Positions 1 to 8,100 of a DNA stretch of 36,064 nt are shown piece after piece. A program made the position numbers and the translations under genes. The notes below the pieces were generated by a model. The model was given only the letters and a program-made list of their open reading frames with translations, had not been told where the DNA came from and ran no database searches. The DNA is taken from the NCBI RefSeq assembly GCF_000774145.1, contig NZ_KN322961.1, forward strand, positions 146,555 to 182,618, written 5' to 3'. Each line of letters begins with the position of its first letter. The stretch's first letter is position 1. The DNA is from Pseudomonas mediterranea CFBP 5447 (GTDB lineage Bacteria > Pseudomonadota > Gammaproteobacteria > Pseudomonadales > Pseudomonadaceae).

Positions 1-80
1 GAGCTTGCTCGCGATAGCGGTGGGTCAGATTATGGGAATGTTGGATGTGCAACCGTCATCGCGAGCAGGCTCGCTCCCCC
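1..80. repeat. REP pair (truncated at window edge)
   Basis: Two inverted REP elements, the left one cut by the window start (GCTTGCTCGCGATAGCGG) and the right one CATCGCGAGCAGGCTCGC at 57-78. Together with 177-266 it forms a near-duplicate: the 50 or so bases between the two palindromes are almost identical in both pairs. Confidence 0.85.
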
Positions 81-176
81 AGGGGATCGGGGATGGTCGC
101 TGAATTTGTGCCCAACACCAGTCCCAGTGTGGGAGCGGGGGTGGTCGCAGATTCTGTGCCTGGCGCCAGTCCTAAT

Positions 177-266
177 GTGGGAGCGAGCCTGCTCGCGATA
201 GCGGTGGGTCAGATTACGGGGATGTTGGATGTGCAACCGTCATCGCGAGCAGGCTCGCTCCCACAG
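177..266. repeat. REP pair, second copy of a tandem array
   Basis: Inverted pair GTGGGAGCGAGCCTGCTCGC and its complement, spaced by a segment that repeats the spacer of the pair at 1-80 with only a few changes. The period is about 182 bases, so the array grew by tandem duplication rather than by independent insertion. Confidence 0.9.
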
Positions 267-309
267 GGGATCTGGGGGGCCACAGGTTCTGTGCCTGACG
301 CCAGTTCCA

Positions 310-332
310 GTGTGGGAGCGGGCCTGCTCCGG
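310..332 (+). repeat. Single REP, diverged
   Basis: GTGGGAGCGGGCCTGCTCC is a diverged solitary REP that looks like the left end of a third array unit. It lies just past the stop codon of the transglutaminase-like gene. Confidence 0.7.
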
Positions 333-377
333 GCGGCGATCCGACGATGAGGCCTCCAGTTTCAGCGAATGTCCGAC

Positions 378-1175
378 TTATTGATGTTGCACCTGCACCA
401 TCGAGTTCACCTGCACCCGCGCTTGCATCTGCTCTGCCCCGCCGCCGCGGCGCATGCCGCGTACCGGGCAGGCGTCGAGGTAGTCGAGGCCGACTGCCAG
501 CTTCAAATGCCGGTCGGGGCGGGTCAGGCGGTTGGTCACGTCGAAGCTGTACCAGCCGTCGTCCAGCCAGGCTTCGGCCCAGGCGTGGCTGGCCAGATGA
601 GCCTCATCTTCGGTGTACAGGTAACCGGAGACATAGCGCGCCGGAATACCCAGGCTGCGCGCGCAGGCCAGGAAGGCATGGGTATGATCCTGGCAGACGC
701 CCGCGCCGCCGGCAAACGCCTCGGCGGCGGTGCTGCTGACAGCGGTCGCGCCGGGGCTATAAGGCATGCGCGCCGCGAGGCCTTCCATCAGATCGACCAG
801 GGCTGCACGATCGCGTCGTCCCGCACATTGCGCCATGGCAAATGCACTGAGCGCGTCGTCCGCCTGGGTCAGGCGGCTGGTGCGCAGGAACGGCAGTGGC
901 GACTGCGAGTCTGCTTCCATCTCCACATCCTGATGGATTTCCACCTCGCCATAAGCGGTCAGCACCAAGGTGCCGTGGGGCTCGTCCATGGTCATTACAT
1001 GCAGGATGTTGCCATACGGGTCTAGCTGGCTGCGCACCAGGCGCGGCAGCTCCAGATGCCATTGCAGGACACGCTGGCGCTGGCTGTCCTTTGGGGTCAG
1101 GCGCAGGAATTGGATGCTGGTGCAGACTTCATCGGCATAGCGGTAGGTAGTGTCGTGGCGTATGGACAGTTTCAT
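378..1175 (-). CDS. Transglutaminase-like cysteine protease family protein
   Basis: 265-residue protein of the bacterial transglutaminase-like superfamily, probably a cytoplasmic cysteine protease or peptide-modifying enzyme; no signal peptide is seen. The N-terminal beta domain begins MKLSIRHDTTYRY, typical of this subfamily. The catalytic triad is visible: Cys in AGVCQDHTHAF, His in ASHAWAEAW and Asp in YSFDVTN. The start at 1175 was chosen because GGAGG precedes it and because its ATG overlaps the stop of the upstream alpha-E gene by four bases (ATGA), indicating translational coupling. A longer reading from 1247 would run deep into that gene and has no support. It is the last gene of a three-gene operon with an alpha-E protein and an ATP-grasp protein, a trio known across many bacteria. 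Comparative genomics has linked the trio to peptide ligation or tagging, but the substrate is not known. Confidence 0.9.
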   Translation of the reverse strand: MKLSIRHDTTYRYADEVCTSIQFLRLTPKDSQRQRVLQWHLELPRLVRSQLDPYGNILHVMTMDEPHGTLVLTAYGEVEIHQDVEMEADSQSPLPFLRTSRLTQADDALSAFAMAQCAGRRDRAALVDLMEGLAARMPYSPGATAVSSTAAEAFAGGAGVCQDHTHAFLACARSLGIPARYVSGYLYTEDEAHLASHAWAEAWLDDGWYSFDVTNRLTRPDRHLKLAVGLDYLDACPVRGMRRGGGAEQMQARVQVNSMVQVQHQ

Positions 1176-2122
1176 ACGACCTCCAGATAGGACTCGTGAA
1201 CGGTCTGGCCCAGATGACGGATCTGGTCGATGAGGTCCGTCAGCCAAAGGTGCAGGCCCGACGCCAGGATCTCGTCGATCCCGGAATAACGCAGCCGCGC
1301 ATTCAGCTCCGCGGCCAGGCGCTGGGCCGGACGGCCGTTGTGGCCGGGCAGGCTGGCGAGGATCTGATCGAGCTCCTCGATGCAGGCATGCAACGAACGC
1401 GGGACGTCGGCACGCAGCAGCAACATCTCCGAAACCTGCTCGGCATTTGGCGCATTACGATAGATCTCGTTGAACGCCTCGAACGACGACAGCGCCCGCA
1501 GCAAGGCACTCCACTGGTAGTAGCCGCGCGCCGAATCGTCGCTGACCTCCTCCGACTCCTCGCCAAACATTTCATAGCGTGCATCCAACAGGCGCAGCGT
1601 GTTGTCCGCCCGCTCGATGAACGTCCCCAGGCGAATGAAACAGTAGGCATCGTTGCGCATGATGGTGCCCGACGTCGCGCCGCGGAACAGATGCGAGCGC
1701 TCCTTGACCCATTCGCAGAAATGACTGATGCCGTAGCGGCCCAAGCCGTTGCTGGCGATGTTGCGCATCTCCAGCCAAGTGGCGTTGATGTTTTCCCACA
1801 TGTCGGCGGTGATGCGCCCGCGCACCGCATGGGCATTGGTCCGCGCCGCTCGCAGGCAGCTGTAGATGCTGCCGGGATTGGTTTCATCCAGGGCGAAGAA
1901 ATGCAGCATGTGTTCGCTGTTGAGTTCGCCATAACGCGCGTTGTAGTCGTCCAGCGTACCGGCCGCCAGCAGCGACATCGCCAGCTCGGCATGACCGTCG
2001 CTGCGCCCGGCCTGGGGCATCAGCGACAGCGAGTAACTGACTTCGAGCATGCGCGCCAGATTCTCTGCGCGCTCCAGGTAGCGGGACATCCAGTAGAGGT
2101 CCGAAGCGGTTCTTGAAAGCAT
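1172..2122 (-). CDS. Alpha-E domain-containing protein (DUF403)
   Basis: 316-residue, mostly helical protein starting MLSRTASDLYWMSRYLERAENLAR, the hallmark N-terminus of the alpha-E family. The family has no established enzymatic activity and is almost always encoded beside a circularly permuted ATP-grasp enzyme and a transglutaminase-like protein, as here. The start is an ATG preceded by GGAGG at eight bases. The stop overlaps the next gene's ATG, and only three bases separate it from the ATP-grasp gene upstream. No signal peptide or membrane segment is seen. Function beyond membership of this trio cannot be inferred from the sequence. Confidence 0.92.
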   Translation of the reverse strand: MLSRTASDLYWMSRYLERAENLARMLEVSYSLSLMPQAGRSDGHAELAMSLLAAGTLDDYNARYGELNSEHMLHFFALDETNPGSIYSCLRAARTNAHAVRGRITADMWENINATWLEMRNIASNGLGRYGISHFCEWVKERSHLFRGATSGTIMRNDAYCFIRLGTFIERADNTLRLLDARYEMFGEESEEVSDDSARGYYQWSALLRALSSFEAFNEIYRNAPNAEQVSEMLLLRADVPRSLHACIEELDQILASLPGHNGRPAQRLAAELNARLRYSGIDEILASGLHLWLTDLIDQIRHLGQTVHESYLEVV

Positions 2123-2125
2123 GTC

Positions 2126-3535
2126 TTAATCCTCCACTACCCAAGTGTCCTTGGTGCCGCCGCCCTGGGACGAGTTCACCACCAGCGAGCCTTCACGAAG
2201 CGCCACACGGGTCAGGCCACCCGGCACGAGGCGGGTTTCCTTGCCCGACAGCACGAACGGCCGCAGGTCGATATGACGCGGCGCGATACCACTCTCGACA
2301 AAGGTCGGGCAAGTGGACAGGCTCAGGGTCGGTTGGGCGATGTAGGCTTCGGGACGGGCCTTGAGCCGTGCACGGAAGTCTTCGATTTCCGCCGCGGTGG
2401 CCGTCGGCCCCACCAGCATGCCGTAGCCGCCGGAACCCTGGGTTTCCTTGACCACCAGGTCGGGCAGGTTCGCCAGTACATGGGACAATTCCTGGGGCTT
2501 GCGGCACTGCCAGGTCGGGACATTCTTCAGGATCGGTTCTTCAGTGAGGTAGAAGCGGATCATCTCGTCGACATAGGGGTAGATCGACTTGTCATCGGCG
2601 ACGCCGGTGCCGACCGCGTTCGCCAGCACCACATTGCCGGCCCGGTAGACGGCGATCAGGCCCGGCACGCCCAGCATCGATTCGGGATTGAACGACAGCG
2701 GGTCGAGATAGGCATCGTCGAGACGCCGGTAGATCACGTCCACCTGCTTGGGACCGGCGGTCGTGCGCATGTAGACATGGTCGTCGCGCACGAACAGGTC
2801 GGCGCCCTCCACCAGTTCCACGCCCATTTCCCGAGCCAGGAATGCATGTTCGAAGTAGGCACTGTTGAAACGGCCCGGGGTCAGGACCACGGCGGTGGGA
2901 TTATCCAGCGGGCTCGAACTCTTGAGCGTGTCGAGCAACAGGTTCGGGTAATGATCGATGGGGGCTACCCGCTGGGCGGCGAAGAGCTCGGGGAACAGGC
3001 GCATCATCATCTTGCGGTCTTCGAGCATGTAGCTGACACCGCTGGGGGTGCGCAGATTGTCTTCCAACACGTAGTAACTGCCATCACCGTCACGAACCAG
3101 GTCGACGCCGGCGATATGGGCATAGATGCCCCGGTGCAGGTTCAGGCCCTGCATTGCAATCTGGTAGCCCTCGTTGGCCAGCACTTGCTCGGCCGGGATG
3201 ATGCCTTCCTTGAGGATGTGCTGCTGGTGATAGATGTCGGCCAGGAACATGTTCAGGGCCTGGACCCGCTGGATGCAGCCCTGTTCGACCTTTTGCCACT
3301 CACTGGCCTTGATGCTGCGGGGAATGATGTCGAAGGGAATCAACCGCTCGGTGCCCTGCTCGTCCCCGTACAGGGTGAAGGTGATTCCGGCTCGATGGAA
3401 CAGCAGGTCGGCTTCGCGTCGGCGTTGGTCGAGCAGTTCGACCGGCGTGTCCGCCAGCCAGCGGGCGAAGGCTTGGTAATGCGGGCGGCAGTCACCCTTG
3501 GCGTCATACATTTCATCAAAAAAAGCTCGGGGCAT
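2126..3535 (-). CDS. Circularly permuted ATP-grasp type 2 protein
   Basis: 469-residue member of the circularly permuted ATP-grasp family (DUF404/DUF407). It is predicted to activate a carboxylate with ATP and join it to an amine or thiol, so it is thought to be a peptide or amide ligase. Family blocks seen include an N-terminal half with FHRAGITFTLYGDEQGTERL and RIIP-like FDIIPRSI, the central DLVRDGDGSYYVLEDNLRTP block with SGVSYMLEDRKMM, and the C-terminal VVKETQGSGGYGMLVGP glycine-rich loop. The ATG at 3535 is preferred because GGGAG lies six bases upstream; an in-frame TTG two codons earlier overlaps that ribosome site. It is the first gene of the operon with the alpha-E and transglutaminase-like proteins. 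The true substrate is unknown. Confidence 0.93.
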   Translation of the reverse strand: MPRAFFDEMYDAKGDCRPHYQAFARWLADTPVELLDQRRREADLLFHRAGITFTLYGDEQGTERLIPFDIIPRSIKASEWQKVEQGCIQRVQALNMFLADIYHQQHILKEGIIPAEQVLANEGYQIAMQGLNLHRGIYAHIAGVDLVRDGDGSYYVLEDNLRTPSGVSYMLEDRKMMMRLFPELFAAQRVAPIDHYPNLLLDTLKSSSPLDNPTAVVLTPGRFNSAYFEHAFLAREMGVELVEGADLFVRDDHVYMRTTAGPKQVDVIYRRLDDAYLDPLSFNPESMLGVPGLIAVYRAGNVVLANAVGTGVADDKSIYPYVDEMIRFYLTEEPILKNVPTWQCRKPQELSHVLANLPDLVVKETQGSGGYGMLVGPTATAAEIEDFRARLKARPEAYIAQPTLSLSTCPTFVESGIAPRHIDLRPFVLSGKETRLVPGGLTRVALREGSLVVNSSQGGGTKDTWVVED

Positions 3536-4026
3536 AGCCAACTCCCAGCCGCGTTCTACACGGCATTTCTTATTACTTCGTCATTCCAATGGTCCGGCCT
3601 TGCCTTGTGTTAATGAGCCCTGTTTTTTCTTGGCACCTCGATGGACATTCGTCTCTGGTGTGGCCCTTTGCGTCTGGATGACGTGCGCCCCCTGGTTAAA
3701 TCCGCGTGATGAATCCCTCCTGTAATCAAGCCATCGGTACGTTGCCTTAGCTGTTGAAGCGTAGCAAAGGCTATGCCTAAGCACGGAACAGCCAGAAACT
3801 GCTGGCGAAAACGGCGGAAAATTACGACCAGGCGAAATTCGATGTCTTTTTTGCGACAGGAACAGCCTCTATAGCTGAAACGTTTTATTTCAGCCGTCCC
3901 TGGAGGGCGCGGGAACGAGTCGAATAGGTGCACAAAGACCGGTAACAGGGCGCGAATGCCCCGAAAGAGGGAAATTTTTACTCACTGCTGGGGAATTACG
4001 AGAATGTCTTACCTGATCTTCAGGCA
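3536..4026. other. Intergenic region, no convincing gene
   Basis: About 490 bases of lower GC than the flanking genes. Reading frames here (for example on the minus strand at 3610-3933) lack ribosome sites and recognisable protein motifs. It must hold the promoter of the ATP-grasp operon, but I could not place clear -35 and -10 boxes. The only structured element is the inverted repeat at 3874-3894. Confidence 0.6.
3874..3894. promoter_or_regulatory. Inverted repeat resembling a Cra/FruR (LacI-family) box
   Basis: GCTGAAA-CGTTTTA-TTTCAGC is a perfect 7-base inverted repeat. Its left part, GCTGAAACGTTTTA, resembles the known Cra/FruR operator GCTGAAWCGTTTCA. It lies roughly 340 bases upstream of the ATP-grasp operon, so a direct role is unproven. 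Confidence 0.3.
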
Positions 4027-4064
4027 CAAAAAAAGGCATACCGACTCTCTCGGCATGCCTTTTC
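4027..4064 (-). terminator. Rho-independent terminator of the NRPS-PKS operon
   Basis: 14-base stem with one mismatch (AAAAGGCATACCGA at 4031-4044 with its partner at 4050-4063), a 5-base loop, and a run of eight T on the minus strand. It lies 28 bases after the stop of the binding-protein gene and so closes that operon. Confidence 0.9.
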
Positions 4065-4091
4065 CGTTGCGATCCATCCCTGATGTCTTTT

Positions 4092-5123
4092 CTACAGTGT
4101 CTCGGAGACTTTCTTGAACACATCCTCAGGCACCCACCCTTTCCAATCGGCGGTGTGGTTACGCAAGTAATAGCGCGCCGTCTGCTCGGGAGTCTCCTTG
4201 TTGGAAACCATCCGGGTTGCCAGCGTCCGGATGGTGTCGGTCCCCACGAACATCGACTTCAGGAAAGGAAGGACGCCCGGATGCTCTTCGGCGAACTTGG
4301 CTGAGGTGTATTTATTGAGTGGAATATCTGCATAGGCACAGGCTTGTCGGCTTCCAACACCTTCCTTGAACTGCGCGAGGCTTTGCTTGATCGCTTCCCA
4401 GCAGGCTTCGCTGTAGGCGGGCTCCTCCAGACGCGTGAGCGCCAGTTCGCCCATCAGGGGGCTCGGATCCCAGTAGTACGTCATGAAGGGCTGCCCTTTC
4501 TCGTAAGCGGAGATGATCGCAGCATTGAGTGCCGACTCGGACTTGAGCTCCACTGGCGTGAACGTTTTATCGATCCCATAGGTGGCCATCTTAATCAGGT
4601 TGATTTCCCGGCACGCCCAACTGCTGATGCAGTTCAGCCAGGTCGGCTTGCCCGTCCCCGATGCCTGCCTGAAGACCTCTGCGTACTTGGGGAGATCGGC
4701 GACGCTTTTCAGATCGGGGGTCGTCGGCTTGATGCCGCGCCCCGCATCGCCCTTGATCATGTAGGTGGGGACATAGAAAGCCTGGGTGAGACGTTCATAC
4801 GTAGGGCCGAAATCGAGGATGGCTTTCTTCGCCGTCTGATCCTGGACCCACTGTGGCATCAGCGAGGTAAACACCTCCATATTGATATCGATGGCACCGG
4901 TCTCCATCGCATTCTGCATTTGCGCAATATCCAGGCTGACGGATTCCACGTTCATACCGTATCCATGCTTGAGGATGTACATGGCGATATGGTTGTCGAT
5001 CTGGATATTTTCCCAGCCACCGTCGTAGAACCGGATCGGACGCGGGTCAGATGTCGCCAACGCCCAGTGGGACGTCAGGCTCAGGATGAAGCACAGCACA
5101 GTACGCGAGAACATTGAAGGCAT
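4092..5123 (-). CDS. Periplasmic substrate-binding protein, OpuAC (betaine/carnitine/choline) class
   Basis: 343-residue ABC-type binding protein. It has a signal peptide (MFSRTVLCFILSLTSHWALA, cleavage after ALA) and then the OpuAC fold opening RPIRFYDGGWENIQIDNHIA. Aromatic-rich segments such as GGWENI, QAFYVPTYM and MTYYWDPSP are of the kind that build the cation-pi box for quaternary ammonium ligands. No permease or ATPase gene accompanies it. In Pseudomonas, orphan binding proteins of this class (ChoX/CbcX, BetX, CaiX) are known to share one core transporter, CbcWV, encoded elsewhere. Its start lies 10 bases past the PKS stop, with the ribosome site GGAGAG overlapping the PKS end, so the two are co-transcribed and probably translationally coupled. 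Ligand class is confident; the exact ligand (carnitine-like product, betaine or choline) is inference. Confidence 0.9.
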   Translation of the reverse strand: MPSMFSRTVLCFILSLTSHWALATSDPRPIRFYDGGWENIQIDNHIAMYILKHGYGMNVESVSLDIAQMQNAMETGAIDINMEVFTSLMPQWVQDQTAKKAILDFGPTYERLTQAFYVPTYMIKGDAGRGIKPTTPDLKSVADLPKYAEVFRQASGTGKPTWLNCISSWACREINLIKMATYGIDKTFTPVELKSESALNAAIISAYEKGQPFMTYYWDPSPLMGELALTRLEEPAYSEACWEAIKQSLAQFKEGVGSRQACAYADIPLNKYTSAKFAEEHPGVLPFLKSMFVGTDTIRTLATRMVSNKETPEQTARYYLRNHTADWKGWVPEDVFKKVSETL

Positions 5124-5133
5124 TTGAACTCTC

Positions 5134-8100
5134 CTATGGGTGAACGTTTTCTGCGGGGCGATGGGTCGCTGGGTTGGGTGAACCGGCAAGCGTTTCCACC
5201 ACGATACTGGCGATCAGATCTCGCTGGCCTTCCACAAAGTAATGATCCCCGGCACAGAACACCGACCTGAACGCGTCGGTGGTATGTTCACGCCAGCCGG
5301 TGATGTGCACGCCCGTGGCGTAGGGGTCGATCCGTCCGCCAATCGAGGTAATGGGCACCGCAAGCGGCGGATGGGCCCGATACAGGTAGGTGTTATTGAC
5401 TTCGTAGTCGGCCTTGATGATTGGAAGCATCAAGTCACGCATTTCAGCGTCATCGAACAGCGCCTGATTGTTGGCAAAGTTCATTTCCTTGAGCATGGCG
5501 ATGAGCTCGCTGTCACCCTTTTGCGCGGACTCGCCAGCCGATTCGTAATTGAACTGCAGGACATCCGAGGCGAATTGATGCTCGTTGTAGAAATGCGGTG
5601 CCCGGCTCCCGGCAAAAATCAGGTGTGCGGGGTACAGGTCGTGCTCTTTGGCCAGGCGTTGCGCCACTTCAAACGCCTGGACGCCGCCCAGGCACAGGCC
5701 AAGGAATGCGAACGGCCGGTCCAGGTAGGGCAGCAGATCCGGTGTCAGGTTTGTCACCAGCTCTTCCATGCGGGTGTACGACTTCTCCCCCAGTCGCGCA
5801 TTGCGTCCGGGCAATTGCAACAGACAGAGCTCGATATGATCCGGTAGTCGATCTGCCCACCCCTTGAACACCGCCGGCCCGCCACCCGCATACGGAAAGC
5901 AGATCAAACGCAGCGTGGCCTGGGGTCGAGGGAATGGAATAACCAGGCAGCCGGAGGTCTGCTCCTCTTGCGACCTGGGTGGGCCAGCCTTTGCCGGCTC
6001 GACCGGATCGCCCTGGCGGGCCGCCTCGACATGCTCGAGTACGAAATCGCCGATATCGTTGAGCGTGGCACCGACGATAAGCCTGCCCAGGGGAAAATTG
6101 ATGCCGAGCTTTTTCAGACTATTGCGAAATTCAACGGTCATCAGCGAATCAAACCCCATCATCGTCAGGGACTTGTCCATGGGCGTCGCATCAGCGTCGA
6201 AACCGCCTGCGACACGCGCTGCAACAGACCTCAACCGACCCAGGATGAACGCCTGTCGTTGCTCGCCATCCAGCGACGACACCGTGTCCAGGAACGGAAC
6301 CGTATCGCCCTCCGCCGTCGACTCGCCCGTTGGATGCTGCGCGTCAATCAGCGACAGGTAGGGCCAGTTGCTGGATTGCAAGTGCGCCTTATAGGGCTTC
6401 CAGTCGATCGGCGCGATCCCCATGACACCTTGTGCGGACAGGTTGTCCCACAATCTCTGCAAGCCGGCTTGCGCGGATATGAAGTTGATGCCCAATGCCG
6501 ACAGGCGCTTCTTGAAGACACTGTCGACCCGACTGGCCATGCCTTCGGAGGACCAGGGCCCCCAGGCGATGCTCAAACCGGGTAATCCTGAACTGACGCG
6601 GTTTTCCATGATGGCGTCCATCGCGCTGTTGGCCGCGACATAGTTCGCCTGGCCCTTGAAACCCAGCGACGCGCTGATCGAGGAAAATCCGATGAAAAAA
6701 TCCAGCGGCTGATCGCGGGTGACCCGATCCAGCACCTGGGTGCCCTGCAGTTTTGGCAACAGGACATGATGGAGGGACGACGCACTCAGTTTCGACAGGA
6801 CAGCGTCTTCAACCGTCCCCGCCAGTTGCAACACACCTCGTAGCGGCCATTGCAGAGTGCCGATGTACGACGCCAGGGTTTCGGCGGCCTCACCCGTGGC
6901 GATATCCAGACGCAGATAATCGATGCTCACCCCCTGGTGCCTGAAGCTTTCCAGCACGGTCGAGCCCGTTGCGTCCAGCGACTTGCGTCCAATCACCGCC
7001 AAATGACGGGCGCCCTTTTCCACCAGCCAGGCAAGGACCTCGCGCCCTAGCCCACCGAACCCGCCAACAACCAGATAGGTCGCTTGCGGACTTAACGCTA
7101 CGTGCCTCGACTTCACTGGGGAGGCTTCCACGAGCCTGGGTACATGGACGCCACCCTGGCGAATAGCGAATTGATCTTCCTGGCCGCTCGCAAGCATCAA
7201 TTGCGCGGCAAGCGACAGATCGACATCCTCCAGATCTGGCGGCAAGTCGATGAAGCCGCCCCAGGCCGCGGGCTCTTCCTGGGCGATCACTTTGGCCAGT
7301 CCCCAAAGCGGCGCCTGTGCGACACTGATCAACGAAGGAGCCGAACGTACATTGACCGCTGCGCGCGTCACGATCCAGAACCGGGCGACCTCTGACCGGG
7401 AGGCGCTCGCCAGTGCTTGCAGGGTCGCCACCACGCTGTAGAGACCGGTCTCCAGGGGAGCGAGGTCTTCCTGTTCTGAACGGCGATCCTGGGCGGCTAT
7501 CGGGTCGGTCCCGCCGAGGTGAACCACGCCTTTGAGCGGGCATTGCGCAGAGACTGGCAGCGACTGGAACAGCTCATGGAGGTCCTCGGGAAAGCCCATC
7601 CTGATGTGCCAGAGATGGGCGCTGACCCGACGGCAGTCATCGGCGAACAGCGCATGAACCACCGGCCCGTCATTACTCGGCAGACCCTTGCCAATACCCT
7701 GGACCAACTCGCCGGTGCCGCCGATAAACAGCCACATCCCGCCAGGACTCTGATCGTCAACGACCGGCGTACGACTGGGTTGCGGCACCCACTCCACGGT
7801 CGTCAGCCATTGCGATTTGGCTGTAACAGGACGCCCCAGCCAGTGGCAGGAGCGCTGGAACGGGTAGTTCGGGACAGTGACGCGTGTCGACGTCGAACCG
7901 TTCAGAAGCGTATCCCAGTCCAGCTCGACCCCGGACTCGAACAGCTGTCCTGCGCTTTGCAGAAGCTGGTCCCGATCGGCGATCTTGCTGCTCAGGCTGG
8001 TTATCCAGCTGACCTGGTCGGCGTCATCAGGTTGCAGGCACGTTGCTCCGATCGTTGACAGCACCGCCTTCGGCCCGATTTCGAGGAAAGTGCGGCCACC

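Noticed and set aside
2273..3613. Long plus-strand reading frame opposite the ATP-grasp gene
   Set aside because: It mirrors the codon pattern of the real minus-strand gene, has no ribosome site and no recognisable domain.
3610..3933. Possible small minus-strand gene in the 3.5-4.0 kb gap
   Set aside because: No ribosome site, no domain, and basic, low-complexity composition. It is more likely noncoding.
4092..5189. Upstream ATG at 5189 for the binding protein
   Set aside because: It would overlap the PKS coding end and place 22 residues before the signal peptide; the ATG at 5123 has a ribosome site and an immediate signal peptide.
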